Under the pieces are notes generated by a model that had not been told where the DNA came from, made no database searches, and saw only the letters and a program-made list of their open reading frames with translations. Shown here one piece after another: positions 46,049-54,192 of a stretch of 64,000 bases of DNA (positions within the stretch are counted from its first letter, which is position 1; each line of letters starts with the position of its first letter). This DNA is from Phocaeicola_A sp036804505 (lineage in GTDB: Bacteria; Bacteroidota; Bacteroidia; Bacteroidales; Bacteroidaceae). The stretch lies in NCBI GenBank assembly GCA_036804505.1, contig DAIRSI010000002.1, positions 62,001-126,000 on the forward strand, read 5' to 3'. The position numbers and the translations under genes were made by a program.

Positions 46049-46612
46049 GTGGAAACAAACTTTGAAAATTTTTATACCACCTGGTATTCAAGAGCGAAAC
46101 ACTTTGCAATGGAATATGTTATTTTTGAACCAGAAGCTGAAGACATCGTCCAAGATGTCTTTTTGCATTTGTATGAACGGCAAGAATTACTCAGTGGATA
46201 TTCCAACCCGATAGGTTATCTTTTCACATCTATAAAAAATAAAAGTCTTGACTTCCTTCAGAAAAAAGGAGTCGAGAAGGAAGCTATAGACAACATGCAG
46301 ACCGAAGAGGAACTTACGTTACGAATGAAATACGACTCTTTGGAAATACTGAATACCGACATTCTTGAATCAAGCAATATCGAAGAAATAGTGGATAACG
46401 CATTGAATAATCTACCTGAAAAATGCAGACAGATTTTTATGATGAACAAGTTCGAAGGGAAAAAACAAAAACAAATAGCCGAAGAACTGAATATCACAAT
46501 CAATACTGTGGAATCCCAAATGGCCATTGCCTATAAAAAGATTCGGGAAAATTTAAAAGACTATATAAACCTTCCCGAAATGATTATGTTTCTTATCTAC
46601 CCTTTTCTTTGA
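46049..46612 (+). CDS. ECF RNA polymerase sigma factor (PUL 2)
   Basis: Sigma-70 family regulator with region 2 (YSRAKHFAMEYVIFEPEAEDIVQDV, FLHLYERQELL) and region 4 (LPEKCRQIFMMNKFEGKKQKQIAEELN, then NTVESQMAIAYKKIRENL). The start is uncertain: GTG at 46049 gives 187 residues and a normal N-terminus. GTG at 46028 is an alternative, and TTG at 46010 would lie inside the predicted promoter. Partner of the divergent FecR. Its last 20 bases overlap convergently with fbp on the other strand. Confidence 0.9.
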   Translation: METNFENFYTTWYSRAKHFAMEYVIFEPEAEDIVQDVFLHLYERQELLSGYSNPIGYLFTSIKNKSLDFLQKKGVEKEAIDNMQTEEELTLRMKYDSLEILNTDILESSNIEEIVDNALNNLPEKCRQIFMMNKFEGKKQKQIAEELNITINTVESQMAIAYKKIRENLKDYINLPEMIMFLIYPFL

Positions 46613-48587
46613 TAAAACCTTTCCGATAGGCCACAAGCAGTTTCTTCAAATCCTTGATTTGCTCTATCAGTTCACGTCCTTTATCGGTATCACGCACCAT
46701 CATTCTCTGGCGATTCAATTCCACCAAGAGGGTGGTCCCTTTGATGTCAAGTCCTTCTTCAATGGCCCTTTGAGTGGAGGTGAACGGTTCGTGCTGAACC
46801 AATTGCATTCCCCGGGAATGATATACCAGCGTGTAACCGGCAATACCTGTTTCGGGCTGATAGGCTTTCGAGAATCCTCCGTCAATCACCAGTAATTTGC
46901 CATTGGCCTTGATAGGAGTCTCTCCTTTGATGGTTTTCACAGGAACATGACCGTTGATGATGTGCTTGTGAAGACCGATGACATTGAACTCGTCAAGAAG
47001 CATATCGACCACCTTTTCTTCATTGCGCAACGAATAATAATAGCCTTTGGTTTCCACATGGGTTTCTTTGTCGGAGATGAAATAACGTTCGAAAGTCGCC
47101 ATCTTGTCTTTATCGAATGACGGGGAATCTTTCCCGCACCACAAATACCACATATAATCCATAGCGTAACTTTTTTCCGCAGGATCAGTATCATCATTGA
47201 AAGCAGCACGAACCGTCTGGCCTACTTTCTCGAGCATCGCCCGGCCTTTGTAGGATTGTCCGTTTATCATGATTTCCTTCAAGCTTCCATCAGCATTCAA
47301 AGGAACCGATGCATGAAAGAGGAGATTGGAATTGCAGACAGTATACATGCAACCGTGTTTCAAGATGCAGCGCATGTGCTTCTTGAGTTTCTCACTGCTC
47401 ACAAAGGAATGACGGATTTTATCCATGATTTCCTGCTCTTCCATTGTCAGCGCATAAGGATGAACGTGATCGACCGTGGGGAAGAATGTATCGCGGAGAG
47501 CATATTCCTTTCCACACATGGAAACGGTTCCTTTATCCCAGTTTATTTTGTCGAGCAACAAACGATCATCCATCAAGAATTCAGGCCTGCGCATGATAGT
47601 CTGTGCTTCGAGTTTGAACTGAATAATCGTGATGGCTTTGTGCATCTGGGCAATGAGTCTCAAGGTTTTTTCACTCTGATTGGAATCGGCATCGACTTTC
47701 GGATAAAAAAGTTCACACGGATCATTGGCATAAGTCTCCATTGCAAAGGTAGCCAGCGGAAGAAGATTGATGCCGTAGCCATCTTCCAGAGTCGTCAGAT
47801 TGGCATAGCGCATGGCCATGCGAATGACATTCGCCATGCTGCTTTCATTTCCACAGGCTGCTCCCATCCAAAGAATATCGTGATTTCCCCACTGGAGATC
47901 GAAGTTATGATAATTGCAAAGAGTATCGAGAATGATGTGTGCTCCGGGTCCGCGATCATATATATCTCCGACTATGTGAAGCTGGTCGATAATGAGTCTT
48001 TGTATCGTGAGACACATGGCTACAATGAAATCATCAGCACGACGGGTCTCGATAATGGTATGTACAATGACATTGATATATTCGTATTTGTTGGGTTCGG
48101 CAGAAGATTCGTGAAGAAGTTCTTCTATGATATAAGAAAATTCCTCGGGCAGGCTTTTGCGGACTTTCGAACGGGTATACTTGGAAGAAACGCTCTGGCA
48201 TACACGCACCAACTGATTCAGGGTTATGAAATACCAGTCGTCCAATTCAGTTTCTTTTTCCTTTACCAGTTCAAGCTTCTGTTCCGGATAATAGATGAGC
48301 GTGCATAGTTCTTTCTTCTCATTGGCCCGTAAAGAATTACCGAATATTTCCTCGACTTTCCTTTTCACATCTCCCGATGCATTTTTCAACACATGCAGAA
48401 ATGCCTCGTATTCTCCGTGAAGATCGGCAAGAAAATGTTCCGTGCCCTTCGGTAGATTCAGTATGGCTTCCAAATTAATGATTTCCGTACTGGCATCGGC
48501 TATGGTTGGAAAACTTCGTGACAAGAGCTGCAAATAACGCAAATCTTCTTCTACAGCTTCTGATGTTAGGGTGTTATGAGTAGTCAT
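46593..48587 (-). CDS. fbp: Fructose-1,6-bisphosphatase class III
   Basis: A 664-residue gluconeogenic phosphatase of the long type found in Firmicutes and Bacteroidetes, unrelated to the class I enzyme. The calcineurin-like metal site is visible as FLADLHGEYEAFLH, VGDIYDRGPGAH and LQWGNHDILWMGAACGNESS, with a late His in HIINGHVPVKTIKGE. It turns fructose 1,6-bisphosphate into fructose 6-phosphate, normally with Mn2+. A TATCTTTG box on the minus strand at 48614-48621 is a likely promoter. Divergent from the sensor kinase gene. Confidence 0.97.
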   Translation of the reverse strand: MTTHNTLTSEAVEEDLRYLQLLSRSFPTIADASTEIINLEAILNLPKGTEHFLADLHGEYEAFLHVLKNASGDVKRKVEEIFGNSLRANEKKELCTLIYYPEQKLELVKEKETELDDWYFITLNQLVRVCQSVSSKYTRSKVRKSLPEEFSYIIEELLHESSAEPNKYEYINVIVHTIIETRRADDFIVAMCLTIQRLIIDQLHIVGDIYDRGPGAHIILDTLCNYHNFDLQWGNHDILWMGAACGNESSMANVIRMAMRYANLTTLEDGYGINLLPLATFAMETYANDPCELFYPKVDADSNQSEKTLRLIAQMHKAITIIQFKLEAQTIMRRPEFLMDDRLLLDKINWDKGTVSMCGKEYALRDTFFPTVDHVHPYALTMEEQEIMDKIRHSFVSSEKLKKHMRCILKHGCMYTVCNSNLLFHASVPLNADGSLKEIMINGQSYKGRAMLEKVGQTVRAAFNDDTDPAEKSYAMDYMWYLWCGKDSPSFDKDKMATFERYFISDKETHVETKGYYYSLRNEEKVVDMLLDEFNVIGLHKHIINGHVPVKTIKGETPIKANGKLLVIDGGFSKAYQPETGIAGYTLVYHSRGMQLVQHEPFTSTQRAIEEGLDIKGTTLLVELNRQRMMVRDTDKGRELIEQIKDLKKLLVAYRKGFIKEKGR

Positions 48588-48680
48588 ATCTTTCTATTTA
48601 ATATTTCGATGTACAAAGATACGGATAAATTAAGAATATGCATACAATATTAGCCGGATTCGCAAATCTTGGTACAAAAA

Positions 48681-48712
48681 TTTGTTTTTTAACCGCTTAA
48701 TAATTACATTTG
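48681..48712 (+). promoter_or_regulatory. Predicted promoter of the sensor kinase gene
   Basis: TTTG at 48681-48684 and TACATTTG at 48705-48712 are 20 bases apart, an exact match to the Bacteroides consensus. Transcription would begin about 48719, only a few bases before the ATG at 48723, so the message may be nearly leaderless unless a later ATG (48732) is used. Confidence 0.75.
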
Positions 48713-48722
48713 TCTTCTCGGT

Positions 48723-50900
48723 ATGATACTTATGATTATAGCCAAAAAAATTAAAGGAAGAATACTGGTAACGTTGATTCTGGCATTTATTCCTTATTAT
48801 ATTACTGCACAAAATAATCCGTATAAGATCAAAGATGACCTCTACGAATATTTTATTAAAAGCCAGCAATCTGTAAAAGAGAAGAAAGTGTTGGCTATGA
48901 CCGATACTTTATTTTCTCGTGCAAAGAAAGAAAAAGATTCCAAAGCCCAATGTCTTGCCCTTTCCTTGAAAGGAGATTATTATTATTTCAATAATGATCT
49001 GGAAAACCTGAAAATATGGAAGGAAAGGCTCGGCAATTTCGCAAGGAAAACTCCATATACTCAATATGTATTCGGCATTTGGGGACGACTTATCAATTAT
49101 TACATAAATAAAAACATGGTTGACGAGGCCCTGAAAGAAACCCAACTCTACCAGCAGGAAGCTCTCAAGTTGAATGATGCTTATGGAATAGGCAGTTCTT
49201 TCAGCAGATTAGGTAATCTATATATCATGAATAACAGCAGCCGGCTGGCTTTGAATGAATTCTTCAAGGGAGTGGACTACTTCCAAAAGAACGGGAAGCA
49301 GCAAGAACTTTATAATATATATGGCAACATAGCCAATGCCTACAATATGGTATCGGATTATGTTAATTCAGCCAAGTATTGGGAAAAGGCATTGGAAACT
49401 TCACCTGGCATTCCAAGTGACAAAGGAAAATATTATGTGAATCTGGCATATAATTACTTTAAGATCGGAGATACGGAGAAGGCTCTGAAATATATAAACA
49501 TGCTGGATGAATGGAAGAAAAAGTATGGATTGTTCGGTAGTGACAAGAACAACTATTATCGTCTGTACATATTATATATGGAGCATCTCAAGCAATATGA
49601 CAAGGCTCTGCTCTATTGCGATTCTCTGAAAGACCAGATGACTCTTTTCTACAAATCATCCCTCTACTACCAGATGGGAGAATACAAAAAAGCGTTCGAT
49701 ATTCGCAATGAATACTTGAACAACAAGGCGATTAAAGATGCAGAAAAAGGAAATGAAGCCGTTGCCAAATATTCAGTCTTGTTCGAAAATGAAAAAATAA
49801 AGAATGAAAAGAATCTGCTGGAAATCAAGAATAACAGACTTGTCATAGAACAACTGGAAGCGAAGGAATATCTCTTAGCATCCGAAAAAGACAAGAACAA
49901 TCTGCTCTTGGTAAATACCAAATTGGAACTGAGCAACAAAAGTCTGGACCTCAGACGTCAGAAGGCCGAAACTGAAAGACAAAAGGCCAACATGAAACAA
50001 ATTGTGGAAAGACACAATCTGGAAAAGCAGAAAAGCAAAAACAAAAGCATTATCACGATTTCCATCATCATCTTCCTGCTGGTTGTAACCATTAGTTTGC
50101 TTGCTCTGATAAGAACCAGATACTTAGCTTCCAAACGTTTAAAGAAAGAAATCCAAGAAGTAAAGATTGCTCGCAACGAGGCGGAAATGGCCCGGAATGA
50201 AGCCGAAAAAGCACGTAATGAAGCCATTGCAGCCAACAATGTAAAAACCTTGTTTCTTCAGAACATGAGTCATGAAATACGCACGCCGCTCAATGCTATC
50301 GTAGGTTTTTCGGATGTCATCACCGATTCATCCTATACCCTTAGTGATAATGAGAAGAAAGAGTTTGTGAAGCTGATTCACACAAACAACCGACTGCTCA
50401 TTAACCTCATAAATGATATTCTTGACATTTCCCGACTGGAGAGCGGTGCTTACGAACTGAATATGGAAGATGCTGATGCCAATACCATTTGCAGTCAGAC
50501 CATAAAATCCGTCAAAGACAGGGTTCAGGCAGGTGTTGAATTAATATTTGTTCCTTATCCCCAAACCATCTGGCTTCACACAGATGTGACAAGAATCAGC
50601 CAACTGCTCATCAATCTGCTGACCAATGCCTGCAAATATACTGAAAAAGGAAGCGTCACACTCGCAGTGGAAAGAAAAGACCAAATGGTACTATTCTCAG
50701 TAACAGATACCGGATGCGGCATAGCACCCGAAAATGCCGAACGAATATTCGACCGTTTTGAAAAACTAGGTTCCTTCAAACAAGGCACAGGACTGGGACT
50801 GAACATTTGCAGGATTATTGCCCGACTTCTGCACGGCGACGTGAAACTAGATACAAATTATTCCGGAGGCTCCAGATTTCTATTCACTCTTCCTGCATAA
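48723..50900 (+). CDS. TPR-containing sensor histidine kinase
   Basis: A 725-residue membrane kinase. After a signal/anchor segment (ILVTLILAFIPYYITAQ) come tetratricopeptide repeats (about residues 30-340, e.g. YNIYGNIANAYNMVSDYVNSAKYWEKAL), a Lys/Glu-rich coiled coil, a membrane helix (IITISIIIFLLVVTISLLALI) and the kinase core. The phosphoacceptor is His517 in NMSHEIRTPLNAIVGFSDVI. N box LLINLLTNACKYTEKG, G1 DTGCGIAP and G2 GTGLGLNICRIIA are intact. No receiver domain or DNA-binding domain is fused and no response regulator is next to it, so its partner is encoded elsewhere. The TPR part is probably periplasmic. Confidence 0.93.
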   Translation: MILMIIAKKIKGRILVTLILAFIPYYITAQNNPYKIKDDLYEYFIKSQQSVKEKKVLAMTDTLFSRAKKEKDSKAQCLALSLKGDYYYFNNDLENLKIWKERLGNFARKTPYTQYVFGIWGRLINYYINKNMVDEALKETQLYQQEALKLNDAYGIGSSFSRLGNLYIMNNSSRLALNEFFKGVDYFQKNGKQQELYNIYGNIANAYNMVSDYVNSAKYWEKALETSPGIPSDKGKYYVNLAYNYFKIGDTEKALKYINMLDEWKKKYGLFGSDKNNYYRLYILYMEHLKQYDKALLYCDSLKDQMTLFYKSSLYYQMGEYKKAFDIRNEYLNNKAIKDAEKGNEAVAKYSVLFENEKIKNEKNLLEIKNNRLVIEQLEAKEYLLASEKDKNNLLLVNTKLELSNKSLDLRRQKAETERQKANMKQIVERHNLEKQKSKNKSIITISIIIFLLVVTISLLALIRTRYLASKRLKKEIQEVKIARNEAEMARNEAEKARNEAIAANNVKTLFLQNMSHEIRTPLNAIVGFSDVITDSSYTLSDNEKKEFVKLIHTNNRLLINLINDILDISRLESGAYELNMEDADANTICSQTIKSVKDRVQAGVELIFVPYPQTIWLHTDVTRISQLLINLLTNACKYTEKGSVTLAVERKDQMVLFSVTDTGCGIAPENAERIFDRFEKLGSFKQGTGLGLNICRIIARLLHGDVKLDTNYSGGSRFLFTLPA

Positions 50901-50939
50901 CAAAAGTTCATTACGCGTCTTTCCCTCACAAAAAAATTG

Positions 50940-50978
50940 TATCTTTGCATCGCCGATAGCCTTTTTAACCTATTCGGC
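50940..50978 (+). promoter_or_regulatory. Predicted trpS promoter and leader hairpin
   Basis: TATCTTTG at 50940-50947 is a -7 box without a clear -33 partner. The leader then holds GCCGATAG (50952-50959) and CTATTCGGC (50970-50978), which pair with one bulged base around a T-rich loop. It might tune stability. No T-box or tryptophan-codon leader peptide is visible. Confidence 0.45.
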
Positions 50979-51016
50979 ATATTTATAATGAAATAAATAG
51001 AAGCAAAAATAATAAC

Positions 51017-52114
51017 ATGGAAAAAGAAAAAATCATTTTAACGGGTGACCGCCCTACCGGAAAACTGCATATAGGACATTATGTAGGTTCTCTGAAACGC
51101 CGGGTGGAACTTCAGAATGCGGGGCTCTATGACAGAACCTTCATTTTCATTGCCGACGCTCAAGCTTTGACAGACAACATAGACAATCCGGAAAAAGTAC
51201 GCCAGAACGTTATCGAAGTCGCTTTGGATTATCTGGCTTGCGGGCTCGATCCAGCCAAATCAACGATATTCATTCAGTCACAGATTCCCGAACTCTGTGA
51301 ATTGACATTCTACTATATGGATTTGGTTACCGTATCACGCCTTCAGCGTAACCCTACCGTGAAGACTGAAATCCAAATGAGAAACTTCGAAACGAGCATA
51401 CCGGTTGGATTCTTTACATATCCAATCAGCCAGGCAGCAGATATAACCGCATTCAAAGCCACAACCGTGCCTGTAGGCGAAGATCAGGAACCCATGTTGG
51501 AACAAACACGCGAAATAGTCCGTCGTTTTAACTATATCTACGGGGATACTCTGGTGGAACCTGAAATTCTTTTGCCGGACAATGCCGCCTGCCTGCGTCT
51601 TCCGGGAACTGACGGAAAAGCCAAGATGAGCAAATCCCTGGGCAATTGCATTTATCTTTCCGACCCTGCCGACGAAGTGGAGAAAAAAGTCAAAAGCATG
51701 TTTACCGACCCCGACCATCTTCGCGTACAAGACCCCGGAAAACTCGAAGGCAACACCGTTTTCACCTATCTGGATGCTTTCTGCAAACCGGAACACTTCG
51801 GACGCTATCTGCCCGACTATCCTAACCTGAACGAGTTGAAAGCCCACTATCAGCGGGGTGGATTGGGCGATATGAAGGTTAAGAAATTTCTGAATGCCAT
51901 CATGCAGGAAGAACTGGCCCCTATCCGTGAACGCCGAAAAGAGTTCGAGAAGGATATTCCCGCAGTCTATGATATGTTGAAAAAAGGCAGTGATGCCGCA
52001 AGAGAGAAAGCTGCTCAGACACTCGATGAAGTTCGCCGTGCCATGAAGATCAATTACTTTGATGACAAGGAGCTCATTGCTGAGCAAGCCAAAAAGTTCA
52101 ACGAAAAAGATTAA
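51017..52114 (+). CDS. trpS: Tryptophanyl-tRNA synthetase
   Basis: A 365-residue class I aminoacyl-tRNA synthetase that charges tRNA-Trp. The HIGH signature is HIGH at residues 18-21 (PTGKLHIGHYVGSL), KMSKS is at 203-207, and GEDQEPMLEQTREIVRRFN with FTYPISQAADI mark the tryptophan/AMP pocket. Length is normal to slightly long. Its stop is followed by a long hairpin and the second 22-bp repeat array rather than another gene. Confidence 0.97.
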   Translation: MEKEKIILTGDRPTGKLHIGHYVGSLKRRVELQNAGLYDRTFIFIADAQALTDNIDNPEKVRQNVIEVALDYLACGLDPAKSTIFIQSQIPELCELTFYYMDLVTVSRLQRNPTVKTEIQMRNFETSIPVGFFTYPISQAADITAFKATTVPVGEDQEPMLEQTREIVRRFNYIYGDTLVEPEILLPDNAACLRLPGTDGKAKMSKSLGNCIYLSDPADEVEKKVKSMFTDPDHLRVQDPGKLEGNTVFTYLDAFCKPEHFGRYLPDYPNLNELKAHYQRGGLGDMKVKKFLNAIMQEELAPIRERRKEFEKDIPAVYDMLKKGSDAAREKAAQTLDEVRRAMKINYFDDKELIAEQAKKFNEKD

Positions 52115-52143
52115 TTACCATTACAAAAAGTTTGCCTTGTGTA

Positions 52144-52188
52144 CCCTACGCCACAAATCGCTTGTTCTTAGCGATTTGTGGCGTAGGG
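52144..52188. repeat. Perfect 18-bp inverted repeat downstream of trpS
   Basis: CCCTACGCCACAAATCGC (52144-52161) and its exact reverse complement (52171-52188) flank a 9-base loop. No T-run follows on either strand, so it is not a classic terminator, though it may protect the trpS 3' end. The 358-base gap between trpS and the next gene holds only this hairpin, two copies of TATCCCTAAA and the 22-bp array. Confidence 0.85.
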
Positions 52189-52294
52189 ACAAAATTTCTT
52201 CATTAGAATCCGGCCATTTTCATTCAAATAGCCATACTTCTTATCCCTAAATTTAGAGGAAACTATCCCTAAACAAAGGGAAAAACACTCTTAT

Positions 52295-52412
52295 ATACCT
52301 AGATTTTTATCGCCTCACAGCCGTGGTACGCACGTCTCACCTATGTGGTACGCGCATACCACAGCCGTGAGACGTGCGTACCACATAGGTGAGACGACAC
52401 ATTCCTTGGTAT
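52295..52412. repeat. Second array of four 22-bp palindromic units with closing inverted repeat
   Basis: Units at 52311-52332, 52333-52354, 52355-52376 and 52377-52398 share C at position 1, CAC at 6-8, GTG at 13-15 and ACG at 18-20. Units 1-2 carry CTCAC..GTGGT and units 3-4 the reverse complement ACCAC..GTGAG, so the array is two forward units followed by two inverted ones. ATACCTAG (52295-52302) and CTTGGTAT (52405-52412) close it with one mismatch. Length (88 bp) and period equal the array at 15.6 kb, but the words differ. There are no spacers and no coding frame. Confidence 0.85.
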
Positions 52413-52472
52413 TTAGCTATGATTTCACCATAGAAAAAAGGTGAAAAGCACCTGGAACAGGGATGATATTAT

Positions 52473-53096
52473 TTATAAATCGAACCGATATCCCATGGTC
52501 AGGAATCCGGCAATATTGCGGGTATTGGCATTCTTGATAAGGTCGAGCATACCGACTTGAAGATCGGCACCAATGGTCATTCCCTGGAACTCCAGACCAA
52601 CCCCGGCAGACACGCCTGCATCCAATTTCTCTACATTTCCACTATCAAATGTATTCACGGAAGAAGTAGTAGTAGTGCCTGAAAGGGTTACACTTGTCCT
52701 TTTCTTTCCATATACACCATAACCGGCATAAGGACCTATGGTAGAAATGATATTAACTTTCGGCGAAAGATGAGCCCGATAACCCAACAATACGGGAAGT
52801 TGCACATAGTTTTGATGATAAATGACTCTTGCCGTACCGGCAGTAGAAGATGTACTGGTTGCATTCAAAGCTGTTCCTTCATTCACAAAATACAACATGG
52901 GCTGGAGGAAAAACCTTTCATAAAGATGAATCTCTGTTCCCACGCCTACTTTCCACGCATATTGTGCATCCGTACCATTTACGGCATCGCCTTTCCAATC
53001 ACTCTTTCCGAAGCCTGCCTTGACGATTAAAGGTATTTGAGCAAAACTCACCAATGAAAAGGCAGATAACACTGCAAACATCAAAATTTTCTTCAT
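52473..53096 (-). CDS. Outer-membrane beta-barrel protein (PorT/OmpA-barrel-like), paralogue A
   Basis: A 207-residue protein with signal peptide MKKILMFAVLSAFSLVSFA, beta-strand repeats with alternating hydrophobic residues (KVNIISTIGPYAGYGVYG, VSAGVGLEFQGMTIGADLQVG) and a C-terminal aromatic/basic end (LTMGYRFDL) typical of outer-membrane barrels. It belongs to the small Bacteroidetes barrel family with eight or so strands. Function unknown. It shares layout and many residues with the next gene, so the two arose by tandem duplication. Each has its own promoter. Confidence 0.85.
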   Translation of the reverse strand: MKKILMFAVLSAFSLVSFAQIPLIVKAGFGKSDWKGDAVNGTDAQYAWKVGVGTEIHLYERFFLQPMLYFVNEGTALNATSTSSTAGTARVIYHQNYVQLPVLLGYRAHLSPKVNIISTIGPYAGYGVYGKKRTSVTLSGTTTTSSVNTFDSGNVEKLDAGVSAGVGLEFQGMTIGADLQVGMLDLIKNANTRNIAGFLTMGYRFDL

Positions 53097-53131
53097 GTTC
53101 TCGTTCTTTATTTGTTATAAACTTGATGGAG

Positions 53132-53163
53132 CAAAAGTAGGCAAATAATCCAATTGATGCAAA
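53132..53163 (-). promoter_or_regulatory. Predicted promoter of barrel protein A
   Basis: Minus strand: TACTTTTG (complement of 53132-53139) and TTTG (complement of 53160-53163), separated by 20 bases, an exact match to consensus. The leader is about 30 bases. Confidence 0.75.
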
Positions 53164-53215
53164 TTAATATGTTGAAAAGTCTGTTTCTATCAACGGGGAG
53201 TCTGACAATGCCGAC

Positions 53216-53252
53216 AAAAAAGGGGCTGCACCTGATGAACAAGCACAGCCCC
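53216..53252 (-). terminator. Rho-independent terminator of barrel protein B
   Basis: On the minus strand GGGGCTG and CAGCCCC (complements of 53246-53252 and 53222-53228) form a 7-bp GC-rich stem followed by TTTTTT (complement of 53216-53221). It lies 30 bases after the stop of the 53279 gene and separates the two barrel genes. Confidence 0.85.
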
Positions 53253-53278
53253 CTATAATAAGAATTCTCTCAAATTTA

Positions 53279-53911
53279 TCAGAACTTATAGCCTAAAGTA
53301 AGGAATGCTGAAAAGTTTTTGTAACTGGTGTTAGACTGAACATCGGCAAATCCATATTGTGCATCAATACCAATCAGGAAATTGCTATATTCCAAACCAA
53401 TACCACCACCGATACCAACATCGAATTTTTTCAAATTCAATGAATAACCGTCTTCGTAATCAAAAGTATTCAAGCTGGCCAAATTAACCTTGAGGCCTAA
53501 GGCCTGTGCCTTGACATTTGTTTTTCCGCCAATTCCATAAGAGAAATAAGGTCCGGCACTAAAAACAACATTCATATCTGAAGCCACAGCAGCTTTATAT
53601 TCGAACATCACCGGCAATTCCAGATAATTGGCATTGATTGTAGCATTCACATTAGCCACACTGGCAACTGTATAACGATCACTTTTCGCTCCTTTGTTTA
53701 CAAAATACAAAGTCGGTTGTAAATAAAAGTCAGGGGCCATCTGAAATTCCGTTCCTACTCCGATCTTCCAAGCAGCTTTGGCTTTGAAATCATATAAATC
53801 ATCACCTGTAATCGTACTCAAACCTACACCACCTTTAATAATAAAAGGTACTTGGGCAAATCCTACCGTTGACATGACTGCCAACATAATCAACAAAACA
53901 ATCTTTTTCAT
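53279..53911 (-). CDS. Outer-membrane beta-barrel protein, paralogue B
   Basis: A 210-residue paralogue of the neighbouring barrel, with signal peptide MKKIVLLIMLAVMSTVGFA, matching mid-protein segments (KAAWKIGVGTEFQMAPDFYLQPTLYFVN and NVVFSAGPYFSYGIGG are the equivalents of those in A) and the barrel end LTLGYKF. It is an outer-membrane protein of unknown role. Its promoter and terminator are both well defined, so it is a single-gene unit. Confidence 0.85.
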   Translation of the reverse strand: MKKIVLLIMLAVMSTVGFAQVPFIIKGGVGLSTITGDDLYDFKAKAAWKIGVGTEFQMAPDFYLQPTLYFVNKGAKSDRYTVASVANVNATINANYLELPVMFEYKAAVASDMNVVFSAGPYFSYGIGGKTNVKAQALGLKVNLASLNTFDYEDGYSLNLKKFDVGIGGGIGLEYSNFLIGIDAQYGFADVQSNTSYKNFSAFLTLGYKF

Positions 53912-53953
53912 AATTTTATCTATTAATGTAAAGTTTATTTATCTTTCGGGCTG

Positions 53954-53985
53954 CAAAATTATGCAATTATATATGTCGTGCCAAA
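53954..53985 (-). promoter_or_regulatory. Predicted promoter of barrel protein B
   Basis: Minus strand: TAATTTTG (complement of 53954-53961) and TTTG (complement of 53982-53985) with 20 bases between, an exact consensus match. The leader is about 35 bases. Confidence 0.75.
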
Positions 53986-54139
53986 AACAAATATAGTTTT
54001 TATTGTCCCATTTGTCTTATTTTTACAAAACTTCAGTCAAAAAAAGTAGAATATCATGCTCTCCAAAGAATTTTATAACAAGTATATTTAAAAAAAACTC
54101 ATTTATTGGTTTTTTTCTCATACTAGTTGCAACTTTTAG

Positions 54140-54147
54140 TATCTTTG
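54140..54147 (+). promoter_or_regulatory. Predicted -7 box of the ABC export operon
   Basis: TATCTTTG matches TAnnTTTG. The -33 region is only T-rich. It precedes the ATPase start codon at 54193 by 45 bases and should drive the five-gene operon to 59918. Confidence 0.6.
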
Positions 54148-54192
54148 GTTCGTCTAATGTACATAAGAATAAAAAACTATTGAAAATTCAAG

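Noticed and set aside
50952..50978. T-box or attenuator before trpS
   Set aside because: No T-box sequence, no antiterminator pair and no Trp-codon leader peptide; only a short hairpin without a T-run after it.
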